Positions 1 through 6,477 of a DNA stretch of 12,103 nucleotides are shown here, one piece after another. The position numbers and the translations under genes were made by a program. The stretch is from assembly GCA_038238115.1 (NCBI GenBank), contig JBBRYB010000076.1:1-12103 (forward strand), given 5' to 3'. The notes beneath the pieces are model-generated. The model was not told the DNA's origin. It saw only the letters and a list, made by a program, of their open reading frames with translations, and made no database searches. The stretch comes from JBBRYB01 sp038238115. Lineage in GTDB: Bacteria; Actinomycetota; Actinomycetes; Propionibacteriales; Nocardioidaceae. The number at the start of each line of letters is the position of its first letter. The first letter of the stretch is position 1.

Positions 1-148
1 CACCCAAAGTGAGCCAGCCCACGAGGGGCGGCAGGAAGTACTCGAGTCAGCCCAACCGGTGTCCTACGGCACGCTACGGGCGGCCAGCCCGACCACGACA
101 CCGCTCACCCCCATACAAGTCGGGAAGTACTGGCGCAGCAGTCCGTTG
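1..148 (-). pseudogene. IS30-family transposase, detached 3' fragment
   Basis: On the minus strand, 147 down to 121 reads NGLLRQYFP, the stretch that in IS30-family transposases directly follows the catalytic-glutamate motif NENT. The matching upstream half ends at 1504, so this is the downstream half of the gene split by the IS110 element. After the codon ending at 121 the usual continuation (KGTDL and the C-terminal 40-50 residues) is absent and a stop follows after 14 further codons. A second truncation or rearrangement therefore removed the IS30 tail. I recognise nothing in 1-120. Confidence 0.75.
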
Positions 149-164
149 GACGCTTTTATGTTTG

Positions 165-1232
165 TCAACCGGCTGTAGGGGCGTCATGGAGTCCGGCCGC
201 GGTCTCGATTTTTGGGTAGAGGCGTCGGGCCAGTGCACGCTTGAGTGAGCGTCGGATGTCGCGGTGTGTCTTGCCTTGGGCGCTGCGTCGGAGCTCGTAG
301 GCGCGGGTCTCTGGGTGGCATCTCATCCGGGTGACGGCGACGGTGTGTAGTGCCCGGTTCAGCGCGCGGTCTCCGCCGCGGTTGAGGCGGTGCCGGGAGT
401 GTTGGCCGCTGCTTGTTTCCAGGGGAGCGGCACCGGCCAGCGATGCGAACGCTGCCTCGTTGCGGACCCGGCCGTGGTGGGACCAGCTGATCAATAGTTG
501 CGCGGCGACCACGGGGCCGACGCCGGGCTCGGCGAGCAGAGCAGGCCCTTCGGGGTGCTGCTTGATCAGCTCGAGCAGTTGGGGATCGAGTTCGGCAAGC
601 TGGGCAGACAGGAACCGGATCCGTGCCGAGATTGACTGCAGCGTGAACACGGAGAGCCGGTGCTCGGTGGGTGCTTCTGCCGGGATCTGCAGTTCCTCAA
701 TCTGTCTGAGTTGAGCGGTCAGGGATCGGCCACGAAGTTGGGCGCGCAGCTGCTCTGGGGCGACCGCGATCAGGCTCTTCAACTCGTTGATGGCCTTGGT
801 TCGGCTGACGAGGACCCCTTCTCTGCAAGCGAAAACCATCCGCAGCGCCTCGCGGAGGCCACCAGCTCGAGGAGCGCCCTGTTCGTCGCGGGAGAGCGCT
901 TGGCGTGCTGCGCGGATCGCGTCGATCCGATCGCTCTTCGCGCCGCGTGCTCGCTTGAGTGCGCCGACCTCGACGACCGTCTCTCCGGCATCGAGGAGGA
1001 ACACCACCAGGCCGGCGGCGAAGCTGCCGGTTCCCTCCAACGCCCAGATCCGGCGTCCGGGCGAATGCTCGTCGGCCCAGGTAAGCATCCGTCGATAACC
1101 AGGGCCGTCGGCGGTGTCAGCCACGTGAGCGTGGACTCGTGCGGCCCCGGTATCGAGCACCGCCAGGTCGACGGTGTCGCGGTCTGGATCGCCTCCGATG
1201 ACGAAGTCGTAGTGCTCTGCCAGTATGACCAT
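165..1232 (-). CDS. IS110-family transposase (bridge RNA-guided serine/DEDD recombinase)
   Basis: A 355-residue protein of normal IS110-family length. The N-terminal RuvC-like DEDD domain shows D15 (GGDPDRDT), E66 (ALEGTGSF) and D101/D104 (KSDRIDAIRAAR), spaced like the DEDD tetrad of IS621. A central helical region follows, then the C-terminal Transposase_20 domain with the helix-hairpin-helix-like LLAEPGVGPVVAAQLL (about 232-247) and the SSG motif (274-276) holding the likely catalytic serine, followed by RLNRGGDRALNRALH. The ATG at 1232 is preferred over the in-frame ATG at 1271 because GAAAGGA lies 8-9 nt before it and the family starts just before the first Asp. Family knowledge: the enzyme recombines element and target DNA as directed by an RNA from its own noncoding end. 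No frameshift or missing catalytic residue is seen. Confidence 0.93.
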   Translation of the reverse strand: MVILAEHYDFVIGGDPDRDTVDLAVLDTGAARVHAHVADTADGPGYRRMLTWADEHSPGRRIWALEGTGSFAAGLVVFLLDAGETVVEVGALKRARGAKSDRIDAIRAARQALSRDEQGAPRAGGLREALRMVFACREGVLVSRTKAINELKSLIAVAPEQLRAQLRGRSLTAQLRQIEELQIPAEAPTEHRLSVFTLQSISARIRFLSAQLAELDPQLLELIKQHPEGPALLAEPGVGPVVAAQLLISWSHHGRVRNEAAFASLAGAAPLETSSGQHSRHRLNRGGDRALNRALHTVAVTRMRCHPETRAYELRRSAQGKTHRDIRRSLKRALARRLYPKIETAAGLHDAPTAG

Positions 1233-1279
1233 TGCGGTTGTCCTTTCATCGATGGATGACGCGGAAGGCATCGGCCTGG

Positions 1280-1475
1280 GTGAAGGTCACTGGTCGCGGC
1301 AGCACTGTGAGGGGTCACGTCGGTAACGGCGGGCAAGCTCCTAATCAAGCCAAGACGAGTGGGCCAGGTCGGTGCCGGCAACCCCAGCGACAGGTCAAAC
1401 GAAAGACACACGCGAGGCGGTCAGTATTCTCGAGAGTCACCTCGAGCTGCCAGCACCAGCCTGACCGATTCCAGC
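1280..1475 (-). ncRNA. Predicted IS110 bridge RNA
   Basis: It lies in the 271-nt noncoding leader of the IS110 transposase and is read on the same strand. Two stem-closed domains are visible. The 5' domain is closed by a 10-bp stem (1448-1457 with 1371-1380, one wobble). It contains GAGAATACT (1431-1423), matching the IS30 target GAGAACACC through seven Watson-Crick pairs and two wobbles, and TTTCGTT (1404-1398), of which six bases pair with AACGGA on the right of the target. The 3' domain is closed by a stem of 11 pairs out of 13 positions (1349-1361 with 1288-1300). It contains AGGAGCTT (1342-1335), wobble-matching AAAAGCGT at the element's right end, and CTCACAG (1311-1305), complementary to CTGTGAG at its left end. 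The order (left and right target guides, then left and right donor guides) is that known for IS621. RNA ends are approximate. Confidence 0.75.
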
Positions 1476-1503
1476 CCAACCGAGCCACGCTCAACACTCA
1501 CAG

Positions 1504-2557
1504 TGTTCTCATTGGTGCGGCGCTGCCACGGGGATTGGGGGTCGGCGAAGAACAGCGGGATGCCGTTCTCGACCTTGAACGCCGCGTGCGCGGACATCTC
1601 CTTACCGCGGTCCCAGGTGATTGAGCGGGCCTGCAGCTCGGGCAGCGTAGTCATCGTGTTCGCGAGGGCGTTCTTCATCGTGATCGCGCCGTAGCCGGCC
1701 AAGCGCAGGTCCGTTCTTGGGCGTGTGCTTGTGGTGGTAGCCCTCTTCGCGGGGTAGGTGGACCAGCATCCTGAAAACCTGGTGTTGCGTTCGACGACCG
1801 TACCGATGGCTGAGCGCTCCAGCCCGATCAGCAGATCCCCTTCCCAGTGGCCAGGGACGGCACGGTCTTCTGCTTCGGCGGGACGCTCACTGATGAGCGC
1901 TTCGGGAGTGACGTGCGCCCAGGTCTTGCGTCGCGATCTCGCTCGGGGTGCCCGCAGCGCCCGGCCGGTGCGAAGGCACAAGATGAGCTCACGTTTGAGC
2001 GCGCCACGGCCCTGGATATACAGGGCCTGGTAGATCGCCTCGTGGCTGATCCTCATGGACTCATCATCGGGGAAGTCCACCTTAATTCGGTTTGCGATCT
2101 GTTCAGGGCTCCACGCCCGCACCCACTCCCGGTCCTTGCGATGCGGCTTGTTCCGGCCCGTCCACGGCTCCGCCGCCGGCCCTGCCACCGGTGCCCCGTC
2201 GAGACGATCGACCTGACCCGACAGTCGTTCCTGCACGTACTGACGCAGCTCCTGGTTCGCGACCAGCTTCGCTGTCTTCGGGCGTCGAGCGACGAGGTCG
2301 GCCTTCCACTGGGCGACCGACGCGCGGTAGTCGAGTTTGCCGCCGCGGGTGGCAGCATTGCGGCGCAGCTCGCGTGAGCTCGTCGATGGATCTCGACCCA
2401 GCTCCCGTGCCATCCGTCTGACGCCAGCACCCTGAGCTTTCATCAGCGCGATCTCCTCGCGTTCGCGGAACGACAGATACCGGCCCGACAAGGGCTTCAG
2501 ATCGAACGGCGGCATGCCGCCACCTTGCCGGAACCATCGCGCGCCGACGGCCTTCAT
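1504..2557 (-). pseudogene. IS30-family transposase, 5' part, interrupted
   Basis: The N-terminal helix-turn-helix (YLSFREREEIALMKAQG and the following MARELGRDPSTSSRELRRN) and the DDE integrase core are recognisable. The core shows GHWEGDLL with the first Asp, ITWDRGKEM with the second, and SPWQRRTNENT with the Glu, so the whole triad is present. The frame then runs into IS110 sequence and ends at a stop at 1421. Around 1772-1778 one base is missing and at about 1701 one base is extra, so some 24 codons are misread (FSGCWSTYPAKR instead of an expected MLVHLPREEG-like stretch). The N-terminus has no start region of its own and is joined in frame to IS3 orfB. The gene is non-functional. Confidence 0.88.
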
Positions 2558-3029
2558 CCGGGAGAACACGTCGGTGGCGCAGGCCAAGTAGAGCCAGCCC
2601 TGCACCGTCGGGACGTAGGTCACGTCGGCCAGCGACAGCTGGTTCGGGGCGGTCGCGGTGAACTTGCGGTCCACCAGGTCCGGGGCCGCGGTCACGTTGG
2701 GGTTCTGTCTGGTCGTCCCCAGCTTGTGCTTGCGGCGGTGGCAGCCCACGATCCCTGCCTGCCGCATCAACCGCGCGATCCGTTTGCGGCCGACGTGCAC
2801 GTCGGCGTCAGCGAGCTCGGCGTGGATACGTGGAGCGCCGTAGACCTTCTGGTTCGAGTCGAAGGCGTCCAGGATCTGAGCCGTCAAGACACCGTCGGCG
2901 ATCTCGCGCTTCGACGGCGGACGAGCGACCCAGGCGTAGTAGCCCGACGTGCTCACCTTGAGCAGCCCGCACAGCACGACAACGGCGTAGAGCGCCTTCT
3001 CCTGATCGACGAACGCGGAACCGTGTCAC
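2558..3029 (-). pseudogene. IS3-family orfB transposase, 5' fragment
   Basis: A GTG at 3029 opens VTRFR, as expected for an orfB start, but one extra base near 3017 moves the rest into the frame seen from the GTG at 2977 (LCGLLKVSTSGYYAW). That frame holds the HTH_21 segment (VYGAPRIHAEL, KRIARLMRQAGI) and the start of the rve integrase core, with the first catalytic Asp in LADVTYVPTVQGWLYLA and a second in TDVFSR. Directly after FSR, at about 2545-2557, the sequence becomes the IS30 transposase in the same frame, giving a 518-codon open chimera (2977-1421). The C-terminal half of orfB is absent from the window. Confidence 0.85.
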
Positions 3030-3327
3030 CTCGTCGACTCCTCACACGTTGAAGGCCGCCGGTTTTCAAGATCTCTCGCTCCACCCCCAGCTTCGCGTTC
3101 TCGCGCCGCAGCTTCGTCAGCTCCGCGCGCTCCGCCGCTGTCAACGGCAACAGACCGGTCGCGTCGGGCACCCCCCGCTCGGCCTGGTCAGCCTTGACCC
3201 AGTTACCCAACGTGGTGTTATTGATCCCCAGATCACGAGCCACCGCCGCGACCGTCTTGTCGCTGGCACGGACCAGCTCGACAGCCTGCTCACGGAACTC
3301 AGGTGGGTACTTGCTCGGTCGGGCCAT
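2953..3327 (-). pseudogene. IS3-family orfA (helix-turn-helix subunit), frameshifted end
   Basis: The ATG at 3327 opens MARPSKYPPEFREQAVELVR with AAGG 8 nt upstream. A typical IS3/IS911-type orfA follows: helix-turn-helix (VAAVARDLGINNTTLGNWVK) and leucine-zipper-like segment (ELTKLRRENAKLGVEREILK). After EREILK the family normally reads KAAAFF and stops. Here the frame continues as TGGLQRVRSRR down to 2953, because about one base is missing near 3058-3066; in the shifted frame AAFNV-stop appears. With orfB truncated downstream, the product could not support transposition. Confidence 0.82.
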
Positions 3328-3363
3328 AAGGGCCACCTTCCATGGGCTTACGCCCAACATGAA

Positions 3364-3390
3364 GGTGTCCACCGAACCGGGTCAACTCCA
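3364..3390 (-). repeat. Probable outer terminal inverted repeat of the IS3 remnant
   Basis: The segment about 40 nt upstream of orfA reads, on the minus strand, TGGAGTTGACCCGG followed by TTCGGTGGACACC. TGGACACC-type ends next to orfA are common in actinobacterial IS3 elements. The partner repeat is not in the window, so the exact boundary is inferred from position and resemblance. Confidence 0.5.
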
Positions 3391-3400
3391 CATTGGCCGC

Positions 3401-3430
3401 TTGTCAGGCTCGCGGCGCACCGACTACGCT
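3401..3430 (+). promoter_or_regulatory. Candidate sigma-70-type promoter for the UbiB-like gene
   Basis: TTGTCA (3401-3406) and TACGCT (3425-3430, fitting the actinobacterial TAnnnT) are separated by 18 bp. They lie just outside the IS3 end and about 50 bp before the likely start at 3483, so the promoter appears to have survived the neighbouring insertion. Confidence 0.45.
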
Positions 3431-3482
3431 GCTGCACCGTTGCGCCGATGAGCGCCAGGGGGGTCGTTCGCTAGGGGGGTCG

Positions 3483-5426
3483 TTGAGTTTCTTGCTGCTC
3501 GTCTTCTTGTGGGTCGCAACCGTGGTTGTCTTTGCTGCGGTAGCTCGGCGGGTTCTCGATGTTCCGCTCGGCGCAGTTCGCGCAGCATTGTCCGCATTGC
3601 TTGCTGTGGGCGTCGGCCTCGCGGTCTCCGACCCCTTGGTGGCGGTGGGCTCAGGCGTGGCCGAGGGCAGCCTGCAAGTGGGGATCTCGCTGGTCGCGGC
3701 GCTGACATTCCTGGTGGTGGCCGAAGTCCTGGTGCCCACTGGGAGTTGGCCCAGCCCCCTGGAGTGGCGACGTTCGGTGCGCCGACGGTCTGGACGGTCG
3801 CGGCGGTACGCGCGGATCCTCGCTATAGCTGTGAAGCACGGGCTCGGGCCCTACCTGCGCTTCGGATCTCAGAGCCCGGCGGAAGAGCCGCAGCGGCGCC
3901 GCCGGCTGGCCAAGTCTATGCGGCAGGCGATGGAAGACGGCGGAGTCACCTTCGTCAAGCTCGGTCAGCTTGCCTCAACCCGGCCCGACCTGCTGCCGGC
4001 GGAGGTTATCGACGAATTCTGCACGTTGCAGGACCAAGTGTCGCCGGCGCCATGGGACGACGTACGCGTCCTGCTTGAGCAGGAGCTGGGCGCGCCCTAC
4101 CTAGAAGTCTTCGAGGAATTCGATCAGAAGCCGGTAGCTGCCGCGTCGATCGCTCAGGTGCACAGGGCAAAATTGTACGGCGGCGCTGAGGTGGCGGTGA
4201 AGGTACAGCGACCCGGTATCGGGCCGGTCGTCGAACGCGACCTCGACATCGTAGGTCGACTTGCGCGCACCGTGCAGTCTCGAACCAGGTGGGGACGTGC
4301 TGTCGGCCTGGTCGAACTGGCCGCTGGATTCGCGACGGCACTGATGGAGGAACTGGACTTTCGGATCGAAGCCCGCAACGTAGCAGCGGTCAGGGCAGGC
4401 TCTGCCAGCCGGGACCGGAACCGGGACTGCAACGTCGTACTCCCTGCCTTGCACGCACAGTTCTGTACTCAACGAGTGCTAGTGATGGAGTGGCTAGACG
4501 GCACCCCCATCGGGGCGGTCGACGATGCGGATGAGGAGCTGGACCGCCAGGCCCTGGGACGAGCCCTTCTGGAGTGCCTACTGCGACAGGTCGTCGTAGA
4601 CGGGGTATTCCACGCAGACCCGCATCCAGGCAACGTGTTGCTGCTCACCGACGGCCGCCTGGCCTTGATGGACTTCGGCTCGGTCGGTCGGCTCGGCGCA
4701 TCAACCCGCCAGGCAGTCCAGCAGCTGCTTGTGGCGGTGGACAAGGGTGACTCGGCCGCAGCCCGCGACGCGTTCTTGGAGCTGGTGACCCGCACAGACG
4801 ACCTCGACGAACTACGGCTCGAACGCGCACTGGGCTTGTTTATGGCCCGTCATCTAGGCCCGGCGGCGGCACCGGACATGGCCATGTTCACCGACCTGTT
4901 TCGCCTGGTCGCCGATCATGAGCTGGTCGTGCTCGGTGAGGTCGCCGCGGTCTTTCGTGCACTGGCGACGGTGGAGGGGACCCTGCTGCGGCTCCTACCT
5001 GGCTTCCAGCTCGTCGCTGAGTCACGGCGTTTCGCCCGCGCCGAGATTGCGGCAGCCCTCGACCCGAGCTCCGTAGCGCAGACCCTGACCGACGAAATCA
5101 CGGCGTTATTGCCGGTGCTGCGCCGGCTACCACGCCGGATCGACCGAATCACCGGCGCCCTCGAACAGGGACGCCTGAACATCAACGTGCGCGTCTTCGC
5201 CGACGAACACGACCGGCGGTTCGCCACCGACCTGTTGCACCAGGTGCTCCTTGCCTTTCTCAGTGCCACAGCCGGGATCATGGCCGTGTTCCTCATCAGC
5301 GCCTCAGGTGGCCCGCAGGTGACTCCAACGGTGAGCCTGTTCCAGGTGTTCGGTTACAACCTGCTGGTCGTCAGCTGCATCCTCGCTCTGCGAGTGCTCT
5401 TCGTCATCTTCCAACAGCAACGCTGA
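3483..5426 (+). CDS. AarF/UbiB (ABC1) family protein kinase-like ATPase, membrane-bound
   Basis: About 647 residues from the TTG at 3483, chosen because AGGGGGG lies just upstream and translation then begins with the first membrane helix; an in-frame TTG at 3393 at the IS3 border is less likely. Hydrophobic helices occur at about 3-20, 33-52 and 64-83. The UbiB fold follows: the KLGQ motif (159-162) in VTFVKLGQLASTRPDLLP, the alanine-rich loop AAASIAQVH replacing the kinase glycine loop (about 219-227), the AVK lysine (about 240), HADPHPGN (377-384) and DFG (397-399). Two C-terminal helices end the protein. Relatives are atypical kinase-like ATPases needed for isoprenoid-quinone or lipid metabolism. 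The substrate is unknown here and no quinone genes are adjacent. It converges with the radical SAM operon. Confidence 0.88.
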   Translation: MSFLLLVFLWVATVVVFAAVARRVLDVPLGAVRAALSALLAVGVGLAVSDPLVAVGSGVAEGSLQVGISLVAALTFLVVAEVLVPTGSWPSPLEWRRSVRRRSGRSRRYARILAIAVKHGLGPYLRFGSQSPAEEPQRRRRLAKSMRQAMEDGGVTFVKLGQLASTRPDLLPAEVIDEFCTLQDQVSPAPWDDVRVLLEQELGAPYLEVFEEFDQKPVAAASIAQVHRAKLYGGAEVAVKVQRPGIGPVVERDLDIVGRLARTVQSRTRWGRAVGLVELAAGFATALMEELDFRIEARNVAAVRAGSASRDRNRDCNVVLPALHAQFCTQRVLVMEWLDGTPIGAVDDADEELDRQALGRALLECLLRQVVVDGVFHADPHPGNVLLLTDGRLALMDFGSVGRLGASTRQAVQQLLVAVDKGDSAAARDAFLELVTRTDDLDELRLERALGLFMARHLGPAAAPDMAMFTDLFRLVADHELVVLGEVAAVFRALATVEGTLLRLLPGFQLVAESRRFARAEIAAALDPSSVAQTLTDEITALLPVLRRLPRRIDRITGALEQGRLNINVRVFADEHDRRFATDLLHQVLLAFLSATAGIMAVFLISASGGPQVTPTVSLFQVFGYNLLVVSCILALRVLFVIFQQQR

Positions 5427-5430
5427 GAGC

Positions 5431-5454
5431 GGAGGCGGAGCTACTCCCGCCTCC
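5431..5454. terminator. Hairpin between convergent operons
   Basis: GGAGGCGGAG (5431-5440) pairs with CTCCCGCCTCC (5444-5454) as a 10-bp GC-rich stem with one bulged C and a CTA loop. It starts 5 bp after the UbiB-like stop and serves the facing minus-strand operon too. No U-tract follows, which is usual for high-GC actinobacteria. The loop contains the stop codon of the SRPBCC remnant. Confidence 0.6.
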
Positions 5455-5668
5455 CAACCCGGTCATCGACTACCAGCCAACGGCGCCGCCAAACCCGCCA
5501 CGCCGTCTCGCGGGGTGCGGCGATGTCGACGGTGATCGGGCCGAGAGGGCGGGTTCGCCGGCCGATGTCGAGGTCCAGACTCAAACGGCCGGTCACGACG
5601 CCGACGTAGGCCGCGGCGCCGGCGCCACCGATGGCGGCGACGGTCGCTAGCAGTGTGGTTACGCGCAC
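5441..5668 (-). pseudogene. Truncated SRPBCC-type protein (N-terminal remnant)
   Basis: The GTG at 5668 overlaps the methyltransferase stop (GTGCGCGTAA), implying translational coupling as third gene of the operon. The 75 codons give one N-terminal hydrophobic helix (TTLLATVAAIGGAGAAAYVGVV) and then TRPLGPITVDIAAPRET. This resembles the start of actinobacterial SRPBCC/polyketide-cyclase-like proteins, where IAAPRETVFDVI begins the lipid-binding domain. After APRET the sequence becomes AWRVWRRRWLVV and stops inside the terminator hairpin, so over 100 expected residues are missing. It is most likely a 3'-truncated gene; a genuine 75-residue membrane peptide is the alternative. Confidence 0.6.
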
Positions 5669-6477
5669 GGCTTCTCCGCGACGATGAGCGCGTATCCCAG
5701 CGCACCGTTCTCGATGGCGTCCTGGGTGGCTGAAAGGATAGGGCGGACCCGGTCGAAGTCCAGGCCGAGTTTTTCCGCCTGTTGCTGCCGGGTCATCCGC
5801 AGCAGTTCGACGCGGGCGGCGATCTGCAGCACCATCCGGTCCAACGCCTCTCGGTGCTGCTCGACCAGTTTCACCCGTAGCCCATGAGCGGTGAGTAGTG
5901 CCTCGTACTCTTTCGGGGGTCGGGCGTCGGCCACGCACGCGATCCAGGCTCCAAGTCCGGTCAGCTCGGCCGGGAGAAGGTCGCGTTCGGCGGTGACGTC
6001 GCTGATGCCGACCCGGCCGCCGGGTCGCAACACCCGGGCGATCTCGGCGATGGCGGTGGGCTTATCGGGGAAGGTGCACAGCGCGCACTCACACACCACG
6101 ACGTCCCAGACGCCGTCGGGGAGTGGGAGCGCCTCGGCGTCGCCATGGTGGAACCGGGTTCGGTCACCGATCCCGGCGGCGTCGGCAGCTCCGACGGCGA
6201 GCGCGACGTTCGAAGCCGACAGGTCGACGCCGTCCACGATCGCGTCGTACTCCTGAGCGGCGAGTAGACCGGTTGTGCCGGTGCCGCAGGCGACATCAAC
6301 TAGCCGTTCACCGGGCTGGAGGCCCATCGCGTCGAGCAGTCGACGGGTGAGCGTCGTTCCGCCGGGGTGGTACGACGAACCGAGCAGAAGGCTGACGAGA
6401 TCGGAGGAGTAGCCGCTCGCACAGCAGGCCTTGACTTGGGCCGCGTCCAGGCCGTGGGCGAGCTCATGTGCCGTCAT
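5659..6477 (-). CDS. Class I SAM-dependent methyltransferase, TrsM-like, coupled to radical SAM gene
   Basis: A 272-residue protein. ATG 6477 overlaps the stop of the upstream radical SAM gene (ATGA), so the two are translationally coupled. The Rossmann methyltransferase signature is clear: VDVACGTGTTG (60-70, SAM motif I), the acidic residue in VDGVDLS (about 85), DAEALPLP and VLRPGGRVGISD (149-160). An unusual N-terminal segment, VKACCASGYSSDLVSLLLG plus SYHPGG (15-40), carries a Cys pair, and three further cysteines lie in CECALC (129-134). This CC...Y...HPGG head resembles methyltransferases paired with MJ0619-like radical SAM proteins in anaerobes (the TrsM/TrsS pair, from memory). It lacks the paired cysteine layout I would require to call ArsM. 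It probably methylates the product or substrate of its partner; the substrate is unknown. Confidence 0.8.
   Translation of the reverse strand: MTAHELAHGLDAAQVKACCASGYSSDLVSLLLGSSYHPGGTTLTRRLLDAMGLQPGERLVDVACGTGTTGLLAAQEYDAIVDGVDLSASNVALAVGAADAAGIGDRTRFHHGDAEALPLPDGVWDVVVCECALCTFPDKPTAIAEIARVLRPGGRVGISDVTAERDLLPAELTGLGAWIACVADARPPKEYEALLTAHGLRVKLVEQHREALDRMVLQIAARVELLRMTRQQQAEKLGLDFDRVRPILSATQDAIENGALGYALIVAEKPCA

Larger units (their letters stand above)
150..1503 (-). mobile_element. Complete IS110-family insertion sequence
   Basis: The element is about 1354 bp, bounded on both sides by the two halves of one IS30 transposase gene. Joining base 148 or 149 to base 1503 or 1504 restores the IS30 codons for NENT-NGLLRQYFP without loss or duplication; the one-base ambiguity comes from a shared G. 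Absence of terminal inverted repeats and of a target duplication, a long noncoding end upstream of the transposase (271 nt) and a very short downstream end (15 nt) are the known layout of the IS110 subgroup. The transposase frame is intact, so the element may be active. Read on the transposase strand, the junctions are AACA-CT-GTGAG upstream and GCGT-CC-AACGG downstream, compatible with a CT/CC core dinucleotide. Confidence 0.9.

Noticed and set aside
34..131. Nine-base direct repeat AGTACTTCC (34-42 and 123-131, minus strand) with 80 bp between, possible target duplication of a tiny element
   Set aside because: The sequence beyond the second copy does not continue the IS30 gene and the enclosed ends are not convincing inverted repeats, so chance or a rearrangement is as likely.
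2953..3029. Programmed -1 frameshift joining IS3 orfA and orfB
   Set aside because: The A-run near 3063 is short, and the orfB frame has a stop at about 3028 between the run and the orfB region, so slippage there could not produce a fusion; mutation explains the frames better.
5659..6477. Arsenite methyltransferase (ArsM)
   Set aside because: Cysteines and a metal-resistance-like context are suggestive, but the CC...HPGG head and overall motif layout do not match the ArsM cysteine arrangement, and no ars regulator or pump is present.
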